From Aquihabitans sp. G128 (GTDB taxonomy: Bacteria; Actinomycetota; Acidimicrobiia; Acidimicrobiales; Iamiaceae), in the NCBI RefSeq assembly GCF_019048865.1, contig NZ_CP077604.1, forward strand, positions 558,001 to 622,000: DNA of 64,000 nt, written 5' to 3'. The notes beneath the pieces are model-generated. The model saw nothing but the letters and a program-made list of their open reading frames with translations. It made no database searches and was not told the DNA's origin. Position 1 is the stretch's first letter. Each line of letters begins with the position of its first letter. The position numbers were made by a program, and so were the translations under genes. Below, piece by piece: positions 16,184 to 24,460 of this stretch.

Positions 16184-17617
16184 ATGGACTTCCGCCACGA
16201 GCACGTCGAGGACCTCGCTGACCGGGTGCTGCGCCGAGAGGTGTCGGCCCGGGAGCTGACGGAGGTGGCGCTGGCCCGCATCGAGGCCACCAACGGCGAG
16301 GTGGGCGCGTTCGTGGCCGTCGACGGCGACGCCGCTCGGGCCCAGGCCGCCGAGATCGACCAGCGCATCGTCGACGGCGACGACGTCGGCCCCCTCGCCG
16401 GCATCCCGATCGGCGTGAAGGACACCGAGGACGCCCGCGGCTTCCGCACCACGCAGGGCTCGCTGCTCTTCGCCGACGGGCCGGTGGCCACCGGCGACTC
16501 CGTCCTGGTCGACCGCCTGCGCCAGGCGGGTTGCGTGGTGGTGGGCAAGACCAACACCCCCGAGCTGGCCTGGAAGGCCGACACCGACAACCGGGTGTTC
16601 GGCCGCACCGCCAACCCCTGGTCGCTCGCACGCTCCGCCGGCGGCTCGTCGGGCGGGTCCGCGGCGGCGGTGGCGGCCGGCATGGTCCCGCTGGCCACCG
16701 GGTCCGACGGCGGCGGCTCGCTGCGCATCCCGTCGTCGCTGTGCGGCCTGTCGTCCATCAAGTGCTCGCTCGGTCGGGTGCCCGTGGGCGGGCCCAACCC
16801 GCCCGGCTGGGCCGACCTGTCGAGCAAGGGCCTCATGACCCGCACCATCCGCGACCAGGCGCTGGCGCTCGACTCGGTGATCGGCCCCGAGCCCACCGAC
16901 CTGCGGGCCCTGCCCATGCCGGAGGACAGCTGGATCGACGCGGTGGGCGACGTGCACCTGCCCCGACGGGTGCTGTGGTCGCCCACGCTGGGCTACGCCA
17001 CCGTCGACGCCGAGGTGCTCGACATCTGCGAGGGCGCGGTGCGGGCGCTGGAGGCGCGCGGCACCGAGGTGGTGCGCGTCGACGACGTGTTCGACGAGGA
17101 TCCGGGCGTCCAGTGGCTGATGCTGTCGCTCACCGCCAACCTGCGGACGATCCAGGGCGCCGACCCCGATGGCGGCCGCTGGGACCAGCTCGACCCGGAC
17201 CTCGCCGGCATGCTCACGTGGGCGCAGAGCACGGCCACCGCCACCACGGCGCTCGAGGCGATGGACCTGGCCCACCGGCTCAACGCCCGCCTCGTGGAGG
17301 TGCTGCACCAGGCGCCGCTGCTCCTCACGCCCACCGTCGCCGGCCAGACCCCCGTGGGGTCGGCGTCGGGCACGGTCGACGGCGTCGAGGACCTGAGCTG
17401 GGTGCGCTTCACCTATCCGTTCAACCTCACCCGGTCGCCGGCCGGCTCGGTGGTGGCCGGCTTCACCGCCGATGCCATGCCCGTCGGCCTCCAGGTGGTG
17501 GGCCCGCAGCACGGCGACCTCGCCGTGCTCCGCCTGCTCGCCGTGCTGGAGGAGACGCTGGCCATCGACACCGTGTGCCCCTACGAGCCGTCGGCCTCGG
17601 CCTCCACCAGCCGGTAG
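16184..17617 (+). CDS. Amidase signature family hydrolase
   Basis: 477 residues. The Ser-cisSer-Lys machinery is visible: Lys79 in 'IPIGVKD', the cis-Ser in 'SAGGSSGGSAAA' (residues 151-160) and the nucleophile Ser179 in 'GSDGGGSLRIPSS'. These enzymes hydrolyse amide bonds of small amides or acylamides, or act as GatA; the absence of gatB/gatC and the divergent C-terminal half argue against GatA. Length is normal for a stand-alone amidase. Its last 37 bases overlap the convergent end of the response-regulator gene. Confidence 0.9.
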   Translation: MDFRHEHVEDLADRVLRREVSARELTEVALARIEATNGEVGAFVAVDGDAARAQAAEIDQRIVDGDDVGPLAGIPIGVKDTEDARGFRTTQGSLLFADGPVATGDSVLVDRLRQAGCVVVGKTNTPELAWKADTDNRVFGRTANPWSLARSAGGSSGGSAAAVAAGMVPLATGSDGGGSLRIPSSLCGLSSIKCSLGRVPVGGPNPPGWADLSSKGLMTRTIRDQALALDSVIGPEPTDLRALPMPEDSWIDAVGDVHLPRRVLWSPTLGYATVDAEVLDICEGAVRALEARGTEVVRVDDVFDEDPGVQWLMLSLTANLRTIQGADPDGGRWDQLDPDLAGMLTWAQSTATATTALEAMDLAHRLNARLVEVLHQAPLLLTPTVAGQTPVGSASGTVDGVEDLSWVRFTYPFNLTRSPAGSVVAGFTADAMPVGLQVVGPQHGDLAVLRLLAVLEETLAIDTVCPYEPSASASTSR

Positions 17618-18291
17618 CCCACACCGGGCTCGGTCACCAGCGTCGGCGCCCCGGTCCCGGCCAGCTTCTTGCGCAGCTGCGACGCGTAGACCCGCAGGTA
17701 CTGCGTCTCGGTGCCGTAGGCCTCGCCCCAGACCTGCTGCAGGATCATGCGGTGGGTCAGCACCCGGCCGGGGTGGCGGGCCAGCACGGCCAGGAACCCG
17801 AACTCCTTGGGCGTCAGGTCCAGGCGCACGTCGCCGGCGCGCACCTCGTGGTGGGGGAGGTCGACGGTCAGCTGGCCCACCACAAGCTCGGCCTCGTCCT
17901 CGGTGTCGGGCCCGTTGGCCCGGCGGTGGTGGCGGAGGGCGACCCGCAACCGGGCCAGCAGCTCGGGGGTGGAGAACGGCTTGGTGACGTAGTCGTCGGC
18001 GCCCTCGTCGAGCGCCTTGACCTTCACGTCGTCGGAGCCCTCGGCGGTGAGCACGAGGATCGGCACCTCGCTCCACAGGCGGATGCGGCGACAGACCTCG
18101 AGGCCGTCGAGGTCGGGCAGGCCGAGGTCGAGGATGATCGCGTCCGGCGCCGACGAGGCCGTGCGGTCGAGCGCCTCGTGCCCGGTGCGCACCGACGTCA
18201 CTTGGTAGCCGCGGGCCTCGAGGGCGGCGGTGAGGGCCCGCACGATGGCGTGCTCGTCGTCGACCACCAGGACCTTGGTCTTCTCGTTCAC
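17581..18291 (-). CDS. OmpR-family response regulator, KdpE-like
   Basis: 236 residues from the GTG at 18291, which overlaps the kinase stop (GTGA). The receiver domain has VVDDE near residues 9-13, the phospho-Asp in 'IILDLGLPDLDG' (about D54), the T/S and the K in 'DYVTKPF'. A winged-helix DNA-binding domain follows from about 130 to 230 (LTPKEFGFLAVL, 'TETQYLRVYASQLRKKL', EPGVGYRL). The ending 'VTEPGVGYRL' and the partner kinase resemble KdpE/KdpD. No kdpFABC genes are nearby; the facing gene is a KimA-type permease, so regulation of that transporter is a reasonable guess. Confidence 0.85.
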   Translation of the reverse strand: MNEKTKVLVVDDEHAIVRALTAALEARGYQVTSVRTGHEALDRTASSAPDAIILDLGLPDLDGLEVCRRIRLWSEVPILVLTAEGSDDVKVKALDEGADDYVTKPFSTPELLARLRVALRHHRRANGPDTEDEAELVVGQLTVDLPHHEVRAGDVRLDLTPKEFGFLAVLARHPGRVLTHRMILQQVWGEAYGTETQYLRVYASQLRKKLAGTGAPTLVTEPGVGYRLVEAEADGS

Positions 18292-19481
18292 GGTCGTTCC
18301 TCGTCGGGATCGGTGCGGGCGGTGGGGTCGCCGGGGCGGTGGTCGACGCCGTGGTCGACCCGGACCGGCACGGTGAAGGTGAAGCGGGCACCGCCGCCGG
18401 CGGGCCCGGTCACGCGGATGGTGCCGCCGTGGGCCTCCACCACCGCCTTGCAGATCGCCAGTCCGAGGCCGCTGGAGCGGCTGCCGTCGCTGCGGTGGAA
18501 CGCCTCGAACACCCGGGTGCGCTCGGTGGGCAGCACTCCGACGCCGGAGTCCTCCACCGACACCTGGACGAAGGCCCCCTCGGGCCGGGCCGTGACCCGC
18601 ACGGTCGACCGGGGCGGGCTGTGGCGTGCGGCGTTCTCCAGCAGGTTGGTCACCACCTGGTCGAGCTGGGTGTAGTCGGCATCGACGAGCGGCAGGTCGT
18701 CCGGCGCGTCGAGCTCCACCCGGCGGTCCTTGAGCGCTCGCCGCACGCGGGCGATCGAGGTCTCCAGCAGCTCGGGCAGGTCGACGGCCTGGCGGTCCGG
18801 CGCGAACGACCCGGCCTCCACCCGGCTCATGCTCAGCAGGTTGGCCACCAGGCGGTCGAGCCGCTCGGCCTCGTCCGACACCAGGCCCAGCAGCTCCTGG
18901 CGGGTGTCGTCGTCGTAGGGGATGTCGCTGCGGAGGTCCGACGACACGGCCCGGATGGTGGCGAGCGGCGTGCGCAGGTCGTGCGACACCGAGCGCAGCA
19001 GGGCCGACCGCTGCTGGTCGACCTCCTCCATCACCGCCAGCTTGTCCAGCTCGCCGGCCATGCGCTCCTGGTCGGCCTTCGACTCGGCCAGCGATTCCGC
19101 CAGCGTCCCCAGCTCCGCCGCCCGCGCCTCGGCGAGGCGCCGCCGTTCGGACTCGCGGGCGGTGACCTCGCCCATGGCCAGGGCGACGACCACGAACACG
19201 ACGATCGCGGTGACGTCCTCGCCGTCGAGGATCTTCCACTGGCCGAACGGCGGCAGGAAGAAGAAGCCGAACGCCAGCGCCGAGGCCAGCGCCACCGCCC
19301 CGGCGGCGACCCGACCGCCGAGCACCGCAGCCACCACGCCCGGCACCACCAGCACCAGCGCCGGGGTGGCCGTCGACACCGAGTCCCGCAGCGGCAGCAC
19401 GGCGAGGGTGGCGGTGACGGTCAGCGCCGCGCCCACGGCCGCGCCCAGCGGGCGGGAGGGGAGCCAGCTGACGGAGGCCAT
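18288..19481 (-). CDS. Sensor histidine kinase with KdpD-like (DUF4118) membrane domain
   Basis: 397 residues from the ATG at 19481 (an ATG at 19514 is possible; neither has a strong ribosome site). Four membrane helices span about residues 8-105, with 'FGFFFLPPFGQWKI' in the DUF4118 style of KdpD. Next come a coiled-coil linker, a HisKA domain with the phospho-His in 'SVSHDLRTPLATIRA', and an ATPase domain with N (LLENAARHS), G1 'DSGVGV', and G2 'GLGLAICKAV' boxes. The N-terminal KdpD/UspA sensory part of true KdpD is missing, as in many short actinobacterial homologues. It is coupled by a 4-bp overlap to its response regulator. Confidence 0.87.
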   Translation of the reverse strand: MASVSWLPSRPLGAAVGAALTVTATLAVLPLRDSVSTATPALVLVVPGVVAAVLGGRVAAGAVALASALAFGFFFLPPFGQWKILDGEDVTAIVVFVVVALAMGEVTARESERRRLAEARAAELGTLAESLAESKADQERMAGELDKLAVMEEVDQQRSALLRSVSHDLRTPLATIRAVSSDLRSDIPYDDDTRQELLGLVSDEAERLDRLVANLLSMSRVEAGSFAPDRQAVDLPELLETSIARVRRALKDRRVELDAPDDLPLVDADYTQLDQVVTNLLENAARHSPPRSTVRVTARPEGAFVQVSVEDSGVGVLPTERTRVFEAFHRSDGSRSSGLGLAICKAVVEAHGGTIRVTGPAGGGARFTFTVPVRVDHGVDHRPGDPTARTDPDEERP

Positions 19482-19552
19482 GGCCGCATCTTGCTCTGCC
19501 CACGCCGCCTTCATGTGCCAGGGCCGCCGTCCGGTGCGGCGCGGCCCCCCTT

Positions 19553-19602
19553 CGAACTTTGGGTCCCAGACCGGCGCGCGGGGGCGTGGGACCCGAAGTT
19601 CG
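19553..19602. repeat. 16-bp inverted repeat upstream of the KimA-like gene
   Basis: CGAACTTTGGGTCCCA (19553-19568) faces TGGGACCCGAAGTTCG (19587-19602), with a single mismatch that would be a U-G pair in RNA and an 18-nt loop. It lies in the 239-bp gap between the divergent kinase and permease genes. It could be an operator for both directions, a transcribed hairpin or a dispersed palindrome. It does not look like a c-di-AMP (ydaO) riboswitch. Confidence 0.6.
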
Positions 19603-19720
19603 CTCGGATGGGCCGGCTGCGGGTGGTGCGAGGCGCCGGGCGGTCGTCTTTGCGCGTTCCTTGCGCGTCCGGGCGTTTGGCTACGCCGTCTTGATGCGGG
19701 GGTCGCGGACACTCGAACCC

Positions 19721-21730
19721 ATGACCGTGACCGACCCTGCTCCACCTCCGTCGCCCGCCGCGGCGCGCCGGGCGACCCCGCCCGAGCCGCTGCCGGTGGG
19801 CCCGGGCATCGACCTGCCGGAGACGTCCGGCTACCGCCTCAAGACCAAGGTGCTGGGCCCGGCGCTGCACACCGACCAGCTCGAGCACGAGCGCCTGGGC
19901 AAGCCCACGGCCCTCGCCGTGTTCGCCAGCGACGCCCTGTCGTCCACCGCCTACGCCACCGAGGAGATCCTCCGGGTGCTGGTGCCGGTGATCGGCTTCC
20001 TGGCCTTCACCTCGTTCGTGCTGCCGATCACCCTCGCCCTGGTGACGGTGCTGGTCATCCTGATCTTCAGCTACCGCCAGACCATCAAGGCGTACCCGTC
20101 GGCCGGCGGCGCCTACATCGTCACCAAGGACAACCTCGGCCTGCTGCCCGCCCAGGTGGCCGGCGTGGCCCTGCTCACCGACTACATCCTCACCGTCGCG
20201 GTGTCGACGTCGGCCGGCATGGCTGCCCTCTACTCGGCGATCCCGTCGGTGTACCCCTACCGGGTCCCCGCGGCGCTGGCCTGCATCGCCCTCATCGCGT
20301 GGGGCAACCTCCGCGGCGTCAAGGAGTCGGGCCGCATGTTCGCCGTGCCCACCTACGCCTTCGTGGTGTCGATGTTCGTGATGGTGGGCATCGGCCTCTT
20401 CCGGGAGGTCACCGGCACCCTGCACCACGCCCCGCTGCCCACCCAGCACTACGACGTGGGCGTCAAGGCCATGTACTTCTTCCTGCTGCTCAAGGCCTTC
20501 GCCGCCGGCGGCGCCGCCATGACCGGCGTGGAGGCCATCTCCAACGGCGTGCCGGCCTTCAAGAAGCCCGAGGCCAAGAACGCCACCAGCACCCTCATGG
20601 TCATGGGCGCCTGCCTCGGCTCGATGTTCATCGGCATCTCGTTCCTGGCCGCCAAGCTCCACACGGTCCCGAGCGAGAAGGTCACGGTGATCTCGCAGAT
20701 CGCCCGGGCCACCTTCGGCGCCGGAGCGGCCGGCCACATCGCCTTCTACTTCGTGCAGGCGGCCACCATGCTGATCCTGGTGCTGGCGGCCAACACGTCC
20801 TTCGCCGACTTCCCCCGCCTCGCCAGCTTCCACGCCGATGACGCCTTCATGCCCAAGCAGCTCACCAAGCGGGGCCACCGGCTGGTGTTCTCCAACGGCA
20901 TCGTGGCCCTGGCCATCGCCGCCAGCGTGCTGGTGGTGGTCTTCCAGGCCAACGTCAACCACCTGATCCCGCTCTACGCCATCGGCGTGTTCACCTCGTT
21001 CACGCTCAGCCAGACCGGCATGGCGGTGCGCCACATCAAGCTCCGCGAGCCCGGCTGGCGGGTGGGGCTGTTCATCAACGGCGGGGGAGCGCTCGCCACC
21101 GGCGTGGTCACCATCGTCATCGGGATCGTGAAGTTCCCCGAGGGCGCCTGGTTCATCATGCTGCTGGTGCCGATCATGGTCGCCCTCCTGGTGCGGCTGA
21201 ACCGCCAGTACGAGTCGGAGTCGGTGGAGCTGGCCCACGAGGTGGAGGCGGCGCTGAGCGCTCCCGTGCTGCGCCGCCACGCCGCCCTGGTCCTGGTGAG
21301 CGACCTCGACCGCCCCACCGCCAAGGCCCTCCAGTACGCCCGTTCGCTGATGGCCGACGAGGTCCGCGCCGTGCACGCGGCATCGGACCCCGACAAGGCC
21401 CAGCTGCTGGCCGAGCGCTGGGACCAGCTCGGGATGATCCGGGTCCCGCTCGACGTCGTCGACTGCCCCGACCGTCGCGTCGAGCGCTCGGTGCTCGACG
21501 TGGTGGCCGACGAGCTGGCCGACGGCAACACCGAGGTCTCGGTCCTCATCCCCAGGCGGGAGTACACCCACTGGTGGCACCGCCTCCTGCACGACCGCAC
21601 CGCCGACGGGCTGGCCCGCACCATCAGCCGCCTGCCCCACGCCAACGTCACCTTCGTGCCGTACCACTTCGGTTCGTGCGAGATCTCCGCGGAGGAGCGT
21701 GATGGCTACCACCAGGCCCACCACCACTGA
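19721..21730 (+). CDS. APC-superfamily permease, KimA-like (probable K+ importer)
   Basis: 669 residues. After a ~55-residue polar N terminus there are about 12 membrane helices (residues ~85-500); the 'FASDALSSTAYATEEIL' opening and 'YPSAGGAYIVTKDNLG' loop are characteristic of the KimA/YdaO group of APC transporters. A ~160-residue cytoplasmic C-terminal domain (ALVLVSDLDRPTAKAL...) follows, resembling the nucleotide-binding tail of KimA. KimA in Bacillus is a high-affinity K+/H+ symporter controlled by c-di-AMP. The neighbouring KdpDE-like genes and the downstream OB-fold gene support a potassium role. A generic amino-acid permease is the alternative. Confidence 0.8.
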   Translation: MTVTDPAPPPSPAAARRATPPEPLPVGPGIDLPETSGYRLKTKVLGPALHTDQLEHERLGKPTALAVFASDALSSTAYATEEILRVLVPVIGFLAFTSFVLPITLALVTVLVILIFSYRQTIKAYPSAGGAYIVTKDNLGLLPAQVAGVALLTDYILTVAVSTSAGMAALYSAIPSVYPYRVPAALACIALIAWGNLRGVKESGRMFAVPTYAFVVSMFVMVGIGLFREVTGTLHHAPLPTQHYDVGVKAMYFFLLLKAFAAGGAAMTGVEAISNGVPAFKKPEAKNATSTLMVMGACLGSMFIGISFLAAKLHTVPSEKVTVISQIARATFGAGAAGHIAFYFVQAATMLILVLAANTSFADFPRLASFHADDAFMPKQLTKRGHRLVFSNGIVALAIAASVLVVVFQANVNHLIPLYAIGVFTSFTLSQTGMAVRHIKLREPGWRVGLFINGGGALATGVVTIVIGIVKFPEGAWFIMLLVPIMVALLVRLNRQYESESVELAHEVEAALSAPVLRRHAALVLVSDLDRPTAKALQYARSLMADEVRAVHAASDPDKAQLLAERWDQLGMIRVPLDVVDCPDRRVERSVLDVVADELADGNTEVSVLIPRREYTHWWHRLLHDRTADGLARTISRLPHANVTFVPYHFGSCEISAEERDGYHQAHHH

Positions 21731-22112
21731 TGCGGGCGACCCCGGCGCCCCGGCCGACGTGGCCGACGGGGCGGAGCTCGACCTGGCCGGCTTCGAGCCG
21801 CAGCCGGCCGTGACCGGCGGCATCCTCGACCTGGACCGGTCGATCCCCATCGCGGATGTGGTCTGGCGCCACCGGGCCCAGGTCGGCGGCCGGGTCCGCT
21901 CGGTGCGGGTGCGGGCCTGGGGCGACGACGTCGCCACCCTCGAGCTGGTCCTCGCCGACCGCACCGGCGGGGTCACCGTCGCCTTCCTGGGCCGGCGGCG
22001 CCTCGGCGGCATCCGCCCCGGCGTCGACCTCACCGTCGAGGGCATGGTCGGCGCCCGCGACGGCAAGCTCCTCATCACCAACCCCGCCTACGACCTGCGC
22101 CCCCTGCCCTAG
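21702..22112 (+). CDS. OB-fold nucleic-acid-binding-like protein
   Basis: 136 residues from the ATG at 21702, preceded by GGAGG (21691-21695) at 6 nt. It overlaps the end of the permease gene by 29 bp, so the two are translated from one message. A disordered N terminus is followed by an OB-fold (about residues 55-130) with 'RVRSVRVRAWGDDVATLELVLAD', 'GGVTVAFLGRR' and 'LTVEGMVG', the tRNA_anti-type fold of the Rv2694c group. In mycobacteria that protein also sits by an APC permease and potassium-channel genes, so the association is conserved. Its biochemical role is unknown. Confidence 0.82.
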   Translation: MATTRPTTTDAGDPGAPADVADGAELDLAGFEPQPAVTGGILDLDRSIPIADVVWRHRAQVGGRVRSVRVRAWGDDVATLELVLADRTGGVTVAFLGRRRLGGIRPGVDLTVEGMVGARDGKLLITNPAYDLRPLP

Positions 22113-22186
22113 CGACCCGAGCGCACCCCGGCCCCCGGGGTGGCGGCCCTCCACCGCCGCCACCCCGGACCCCCGGCCCGATCGGC

Positions 22187-22217
22187 TTGGAGCGCCCGGG
22201 AGGCCCTCGGCTAAGGT
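22187..22217 (+). promoter_or_regulatory. Candidate promoter of tRNA-Val
   Basis: TTGGAG (22187-22192) and TAAGGT (22212-22217) with a 19-bp spacer place a start about 9 bases before the mature tRNA end. The spacer is slightly long. Confidence 0.4.
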
Positions 22218-22232
22218 CACCGACCCGTACCC

Positions 22233-22309
22233 GGGCGTATAGCTCAGTTGGCTAGAGCACTGCCTTCACACGGCAGGGGTCACAGGTTCGAGTCCTGTTA
22301 CGCCCACCA
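22233..22309 (+). tRNA. tRNA-Val (anticodon CAC)
   Basis: Complete cloverleaf: the acceptor GGGCGTA pairs with TACGCCC, a D-arm contains AGCTCAGTTGG, the anticodon stem CTGCC/GGCAG has loop TTCACAC (anticodon CAC), and the T-arm has GGTTCGAGTCC. The discriminator is A22306, and CCA is encoded at 22307-22309. Confidence 0.97.
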
Positions 22310-22320
22310 GAGTCCGGTTC

Positions 22321-22345
22321 CAGAGGCCCCTCCGGGGGGCCTCTG
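22321..22345 (+). terminator. Stem-loop terminator after tRNA-Val
   Basis: CAGAGGCCCC (22321-22330) pairs perfectly with GGGGCCTCTG (22336-22345) around a 5-nt loop, 12 bases past the tRNA. There is no T-run, typical of actinobacterial terminators. Confidence 0.7.
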
Positions 22346-22389
22346 CCGCGTCCGGACGCTCGACCTCGCCACGTCCTAGCCTCGGGCCG

Positions 22390-22416
22390 ATGGGCGACCA
22401 GGGCGGGCGATGGTGA
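22390..22416 (+). other. Possible 8-codon leader ORF overlapping AraC start
   Basis: TAGCCT (22377-22382) lies 7 bases before an ATG at 22390 that opens an 8-codon frame (MGDQGGRW). The frame ends in TGA at 22414-22416, overlapping the AraC start at 22410. The arrangement fits a leaderless mini-ORF coupled to the regulator, but it could be chance. Confidence 0.3.
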
Positions 22417-22847
22417 GCGCCGTCCCGCCCGCCCGGCACCTGTTGCGGGCCCGGGACCTGGCCGACGCCCGCTACGCCGAGCCGCTCACGGTGGCCGACC
22501 TGGCCCGGGTGGCGGGCCTGTCACCGGCGCACTTCAGCCGGGAGTTCCGCCGGGCGTTCGGCGAGGCCCCGCACCGCTACCTGCTGACCCGTCGCCTGGA
22601 GCGGGCCGCCGCGCTGCTGCGCACCACCGATCGGTCGGTCACCGAGATCTGCTTCGCCGTCGGCCTGACGAGCGTCGGCTCGTTCACCACCAGCTTCCGC
22701 CGGGTCCACGGCACCACGCCCACGGCGTACCGGGCGGCGTTCCCGCCGGCCCGCCGGCTCGTCCGCATCCCGGACTGCGTGGCCCGGGCCTACGGCCGCC
22801 CGCAGAACCGCACGTTTCGAGAAGACGAGGCGCCCGCCCGTCCGTAG
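22410..22847 (+). CDS. AraC-family HTH regulator (DNA-binding domain only)
   Basis: 145 residues. It contains just the double-HTH AraC domain: HTH1 'LTVADLARVAGLSPAHFSREF', the linker helix, and HTH2 'SVTEICFAVGLTSVGSFTTSF', ending with the family signature 'F-R-R-V-H-G-T-T-P-T-A-Y-R'. No ligand-binding domain is present. The next gene (60 bp on) is a VOC protein, a common pairing in actinobacteria in which the regulator controls the neighbour. The ATG at 22410 lacks a Shine-Dalgarno sequence and may be coupled to the short upstream ORF. Confidence 0.87.
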   Translation: MVSAVPPARHLLRARDLADARYAEPLTVADLARVAGLSPAHFSREFRRAFGEAPHRYLLTRRLERAAALLRTTDRSVTEICFAVGLTSVGSFTTSFRRVHGTTPTAYRAAFPPARRLVRIPDCVARAYGRPQNRTFREDEAPARP

Positions 22848-22907
22848 CGTCGCCACCGACGCAGCCGGCGCACCCGATGCGGTCGGCGCAGCCACGAGGA
22901 GCCCCGC

Positions 22908-23339
22908 ATGACCAAGATCGCCAACGCCCAGTTCTGGGTCCACGACCAGGACGAGTCGCTCGCATTCTACACCGAGAAGCTCGGCTGGGAGGTGCGCTCG
23001 GACGTGACCATGCCCGAGTGGTCGTTCCGCTGGCTGGTGGTGGGCCCGGTGGGCCAGGACGACGTGGGCCTGGTGCTGATGCCGGTGCCGCAGCCCCCGA
23101 TGCTCGACGACGCCACCAGCGAGCAGCTGGCCGAGATCGTGGCCAAGGGCGCCGGCGGCACCCTGTTCCTGGAGACCGACGACTGCCAGGCCGCCTACGA
23201 CGAGCTGTCGGCCCGCGGCGTGGTCTTCAACGACCCGCCCACGCCCCAGCCCTACGGCATCGACACGTCCTTCCGCGACCCGTCGGGCAACAACGTCCGC
23301 CTCACCCAGGTCCTCGAGCTCTCGTTCGATCGCCGGTAG
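22908..23339 (+). CDS. VOC family protein (glyoxalase-like)
   Basis: 143 residues. ATG start with AGGAG seven to eight bases upstream. Begins 'ANAQFWVHDQDESLAFYTEKLGWEV', typical of a single-unit VOC fold, and ends with 'SFRDPSGNNVRLTQ', where Asn replaces the usual metal-binding Glu region. The loss of clear ligands suggests a binding protein or an enzyme with altered metal use. It is probably controlled by the AraC-type regulator just upstream. Confidence 0.85.
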   Translation: MTKIANAQFWVHDQDESLAFYTEKLGWEVRSDVTMPEWSFRWLVVGPVGQDDVGLVLMPVPQPPMLDDATSEQLAEIVAKGAGGTLFLETDDCQAAYDELSARGVVFNDPPTPQPYGIDTSFRDPSGNNVRLTQVLELSFDRR

Positions 23340-23361
23340 GTGAGGACGGACGTCGCTCGCT

Positions 23362-24340
23362 TCAGGCGATGACCTTGGCGAGCGTCTCGCCGAGGAGGGC
23401 GACGCGGCCCTCGATGTGGCCGTTGGCCGGCGCGCTGACGGTGAAGCCGTCGACGCCGGTGGCGAGGTAGGTCGAGAACAGCTCGCCGATCTCGTCGGGG
23501 TCGCCGTGGGGGGAGCACGGCCCGCATGGCGGCGGCGTCCTCGGCCGACATCGTGGCGACGTCCATGCCCCGGCTCAGGAGCAAGGCGTCGAGCTCGGCC
23601 ACCGCCTCGTCGTGGGTGGGGGCGATGCACGCCATCCCCTGGTACGAGACGGTGATCTCGGAGCGGTCGCGGCCCAGGCGCTCGCAGTGGCCGGCGAGGG
23701 CGTCGAGCTTGCGGCCGATCTCGTCGACGCCGCAGATGAGGTTGGACTCATCGGCGTACTGGGCCACGAGGCGCAGCGTCTTCTTCTCGCCGCCGCCGCC
23801 GATCATGATCGGGATGTGGCCGAGCGGGGCGGGGGAGTTGATGGCCTCACGCACCTGGTACCACTTGCCGTCGAGGGTGGGCAGCTCGCTCCGGAACATC
23901 CCGGTGATGATCTGGAGCGCCTCCTCGAGCTTCTCGAAGCGCTCGGTGAAGGTGAGGAACTCGAAGCCCAGCGAGTCGTGCTCCTGCTCGAACCAGCCGG
24001 CGCCGATGCCCAGCTGGGCCCGCCCGCCCGACACCACGTCGAGCGTGGTGAGGGTCTTGGCGAGCAGCGTGGGGTTCCGGTACGTGTTGCCGGTGACGAG
24101 CGCCGAGAGCCGCACGGTGGAGGTGTGCTGGGCCAGCGCCGAGAGCAGCGTGTAGCACTCGAGCATCTCCAGCTCGGGCGGGCCGAGCATGGGCAGTTGG
24201 TAGAAGTGGTCCATCACCATGACGGTGTCGAAGCCGCTCTCGTCGGCCTCGCGGGCCTGGCGGGCGATCACGCCGAAGAGGTCCGCCGGGGCGACGTCGG
24301 GATAGGTGAAGTTGGGGATCTGGTAGCCGAGCTTGGTCAC
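23362..24340 (-). pseudogene. LLM-class F420-dependent oxidoreductase (frameshifted)
   Basis: Joined product of about 325 residues from the GTG at 24340 (a GTG at 24349 is possible). The luciferase-like TIM barrel is clear: 'KLGYQIPNFTYPDV', 'GFDTVMVMDHFYQL', 'TYRNPTLLAKTLTTLDVVSGGRAQLGIGAGW' and 'IPIMIGGGGEKKTLRLVAQYAD', the signature of F420-dependent flavin-like oxidoreductases. The frame breaks in a run of six G (23508-23513): five would restore 'HGDPDEIGELFSTYLATGVDGF' and the normal C terminus ending at 23362. A homopolymer sequencing error is the simplest explanation; otherwise the last ~50 residues are lost. It is convergent with the VOC gene. Confidence 0.83.
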
Positions 24341-24460
24341 GGACGGCACGCTACGGCCGCTCCCGACGTTCTGCTCAGCGGCTCGGGTGAACGCTCGGTG
24401 ACGGCGCCGGAGCCGCCAGCGGTCCCCTTCCCTGTCACTGGGGGGTGGGAGGATGGGCCC

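Noticed and set aside
16184..17617. GatA subunit of the tRNA amidotransferase
   Set aside because: Amidase motifs are present but no gatB/gatC neighbours, and the C-terminal half lacks typical GatA features; a stand-alone amidase is safer.
19482..19720. c-di-AMP (ydaO-type) riboswitch upstream of the KimA-like gene
   Set aside because: KimA is riboswitch-controlled in Bacillus, but the gap contains only a long hairpin and none of the conserved ydaO blocks that I can recognise.
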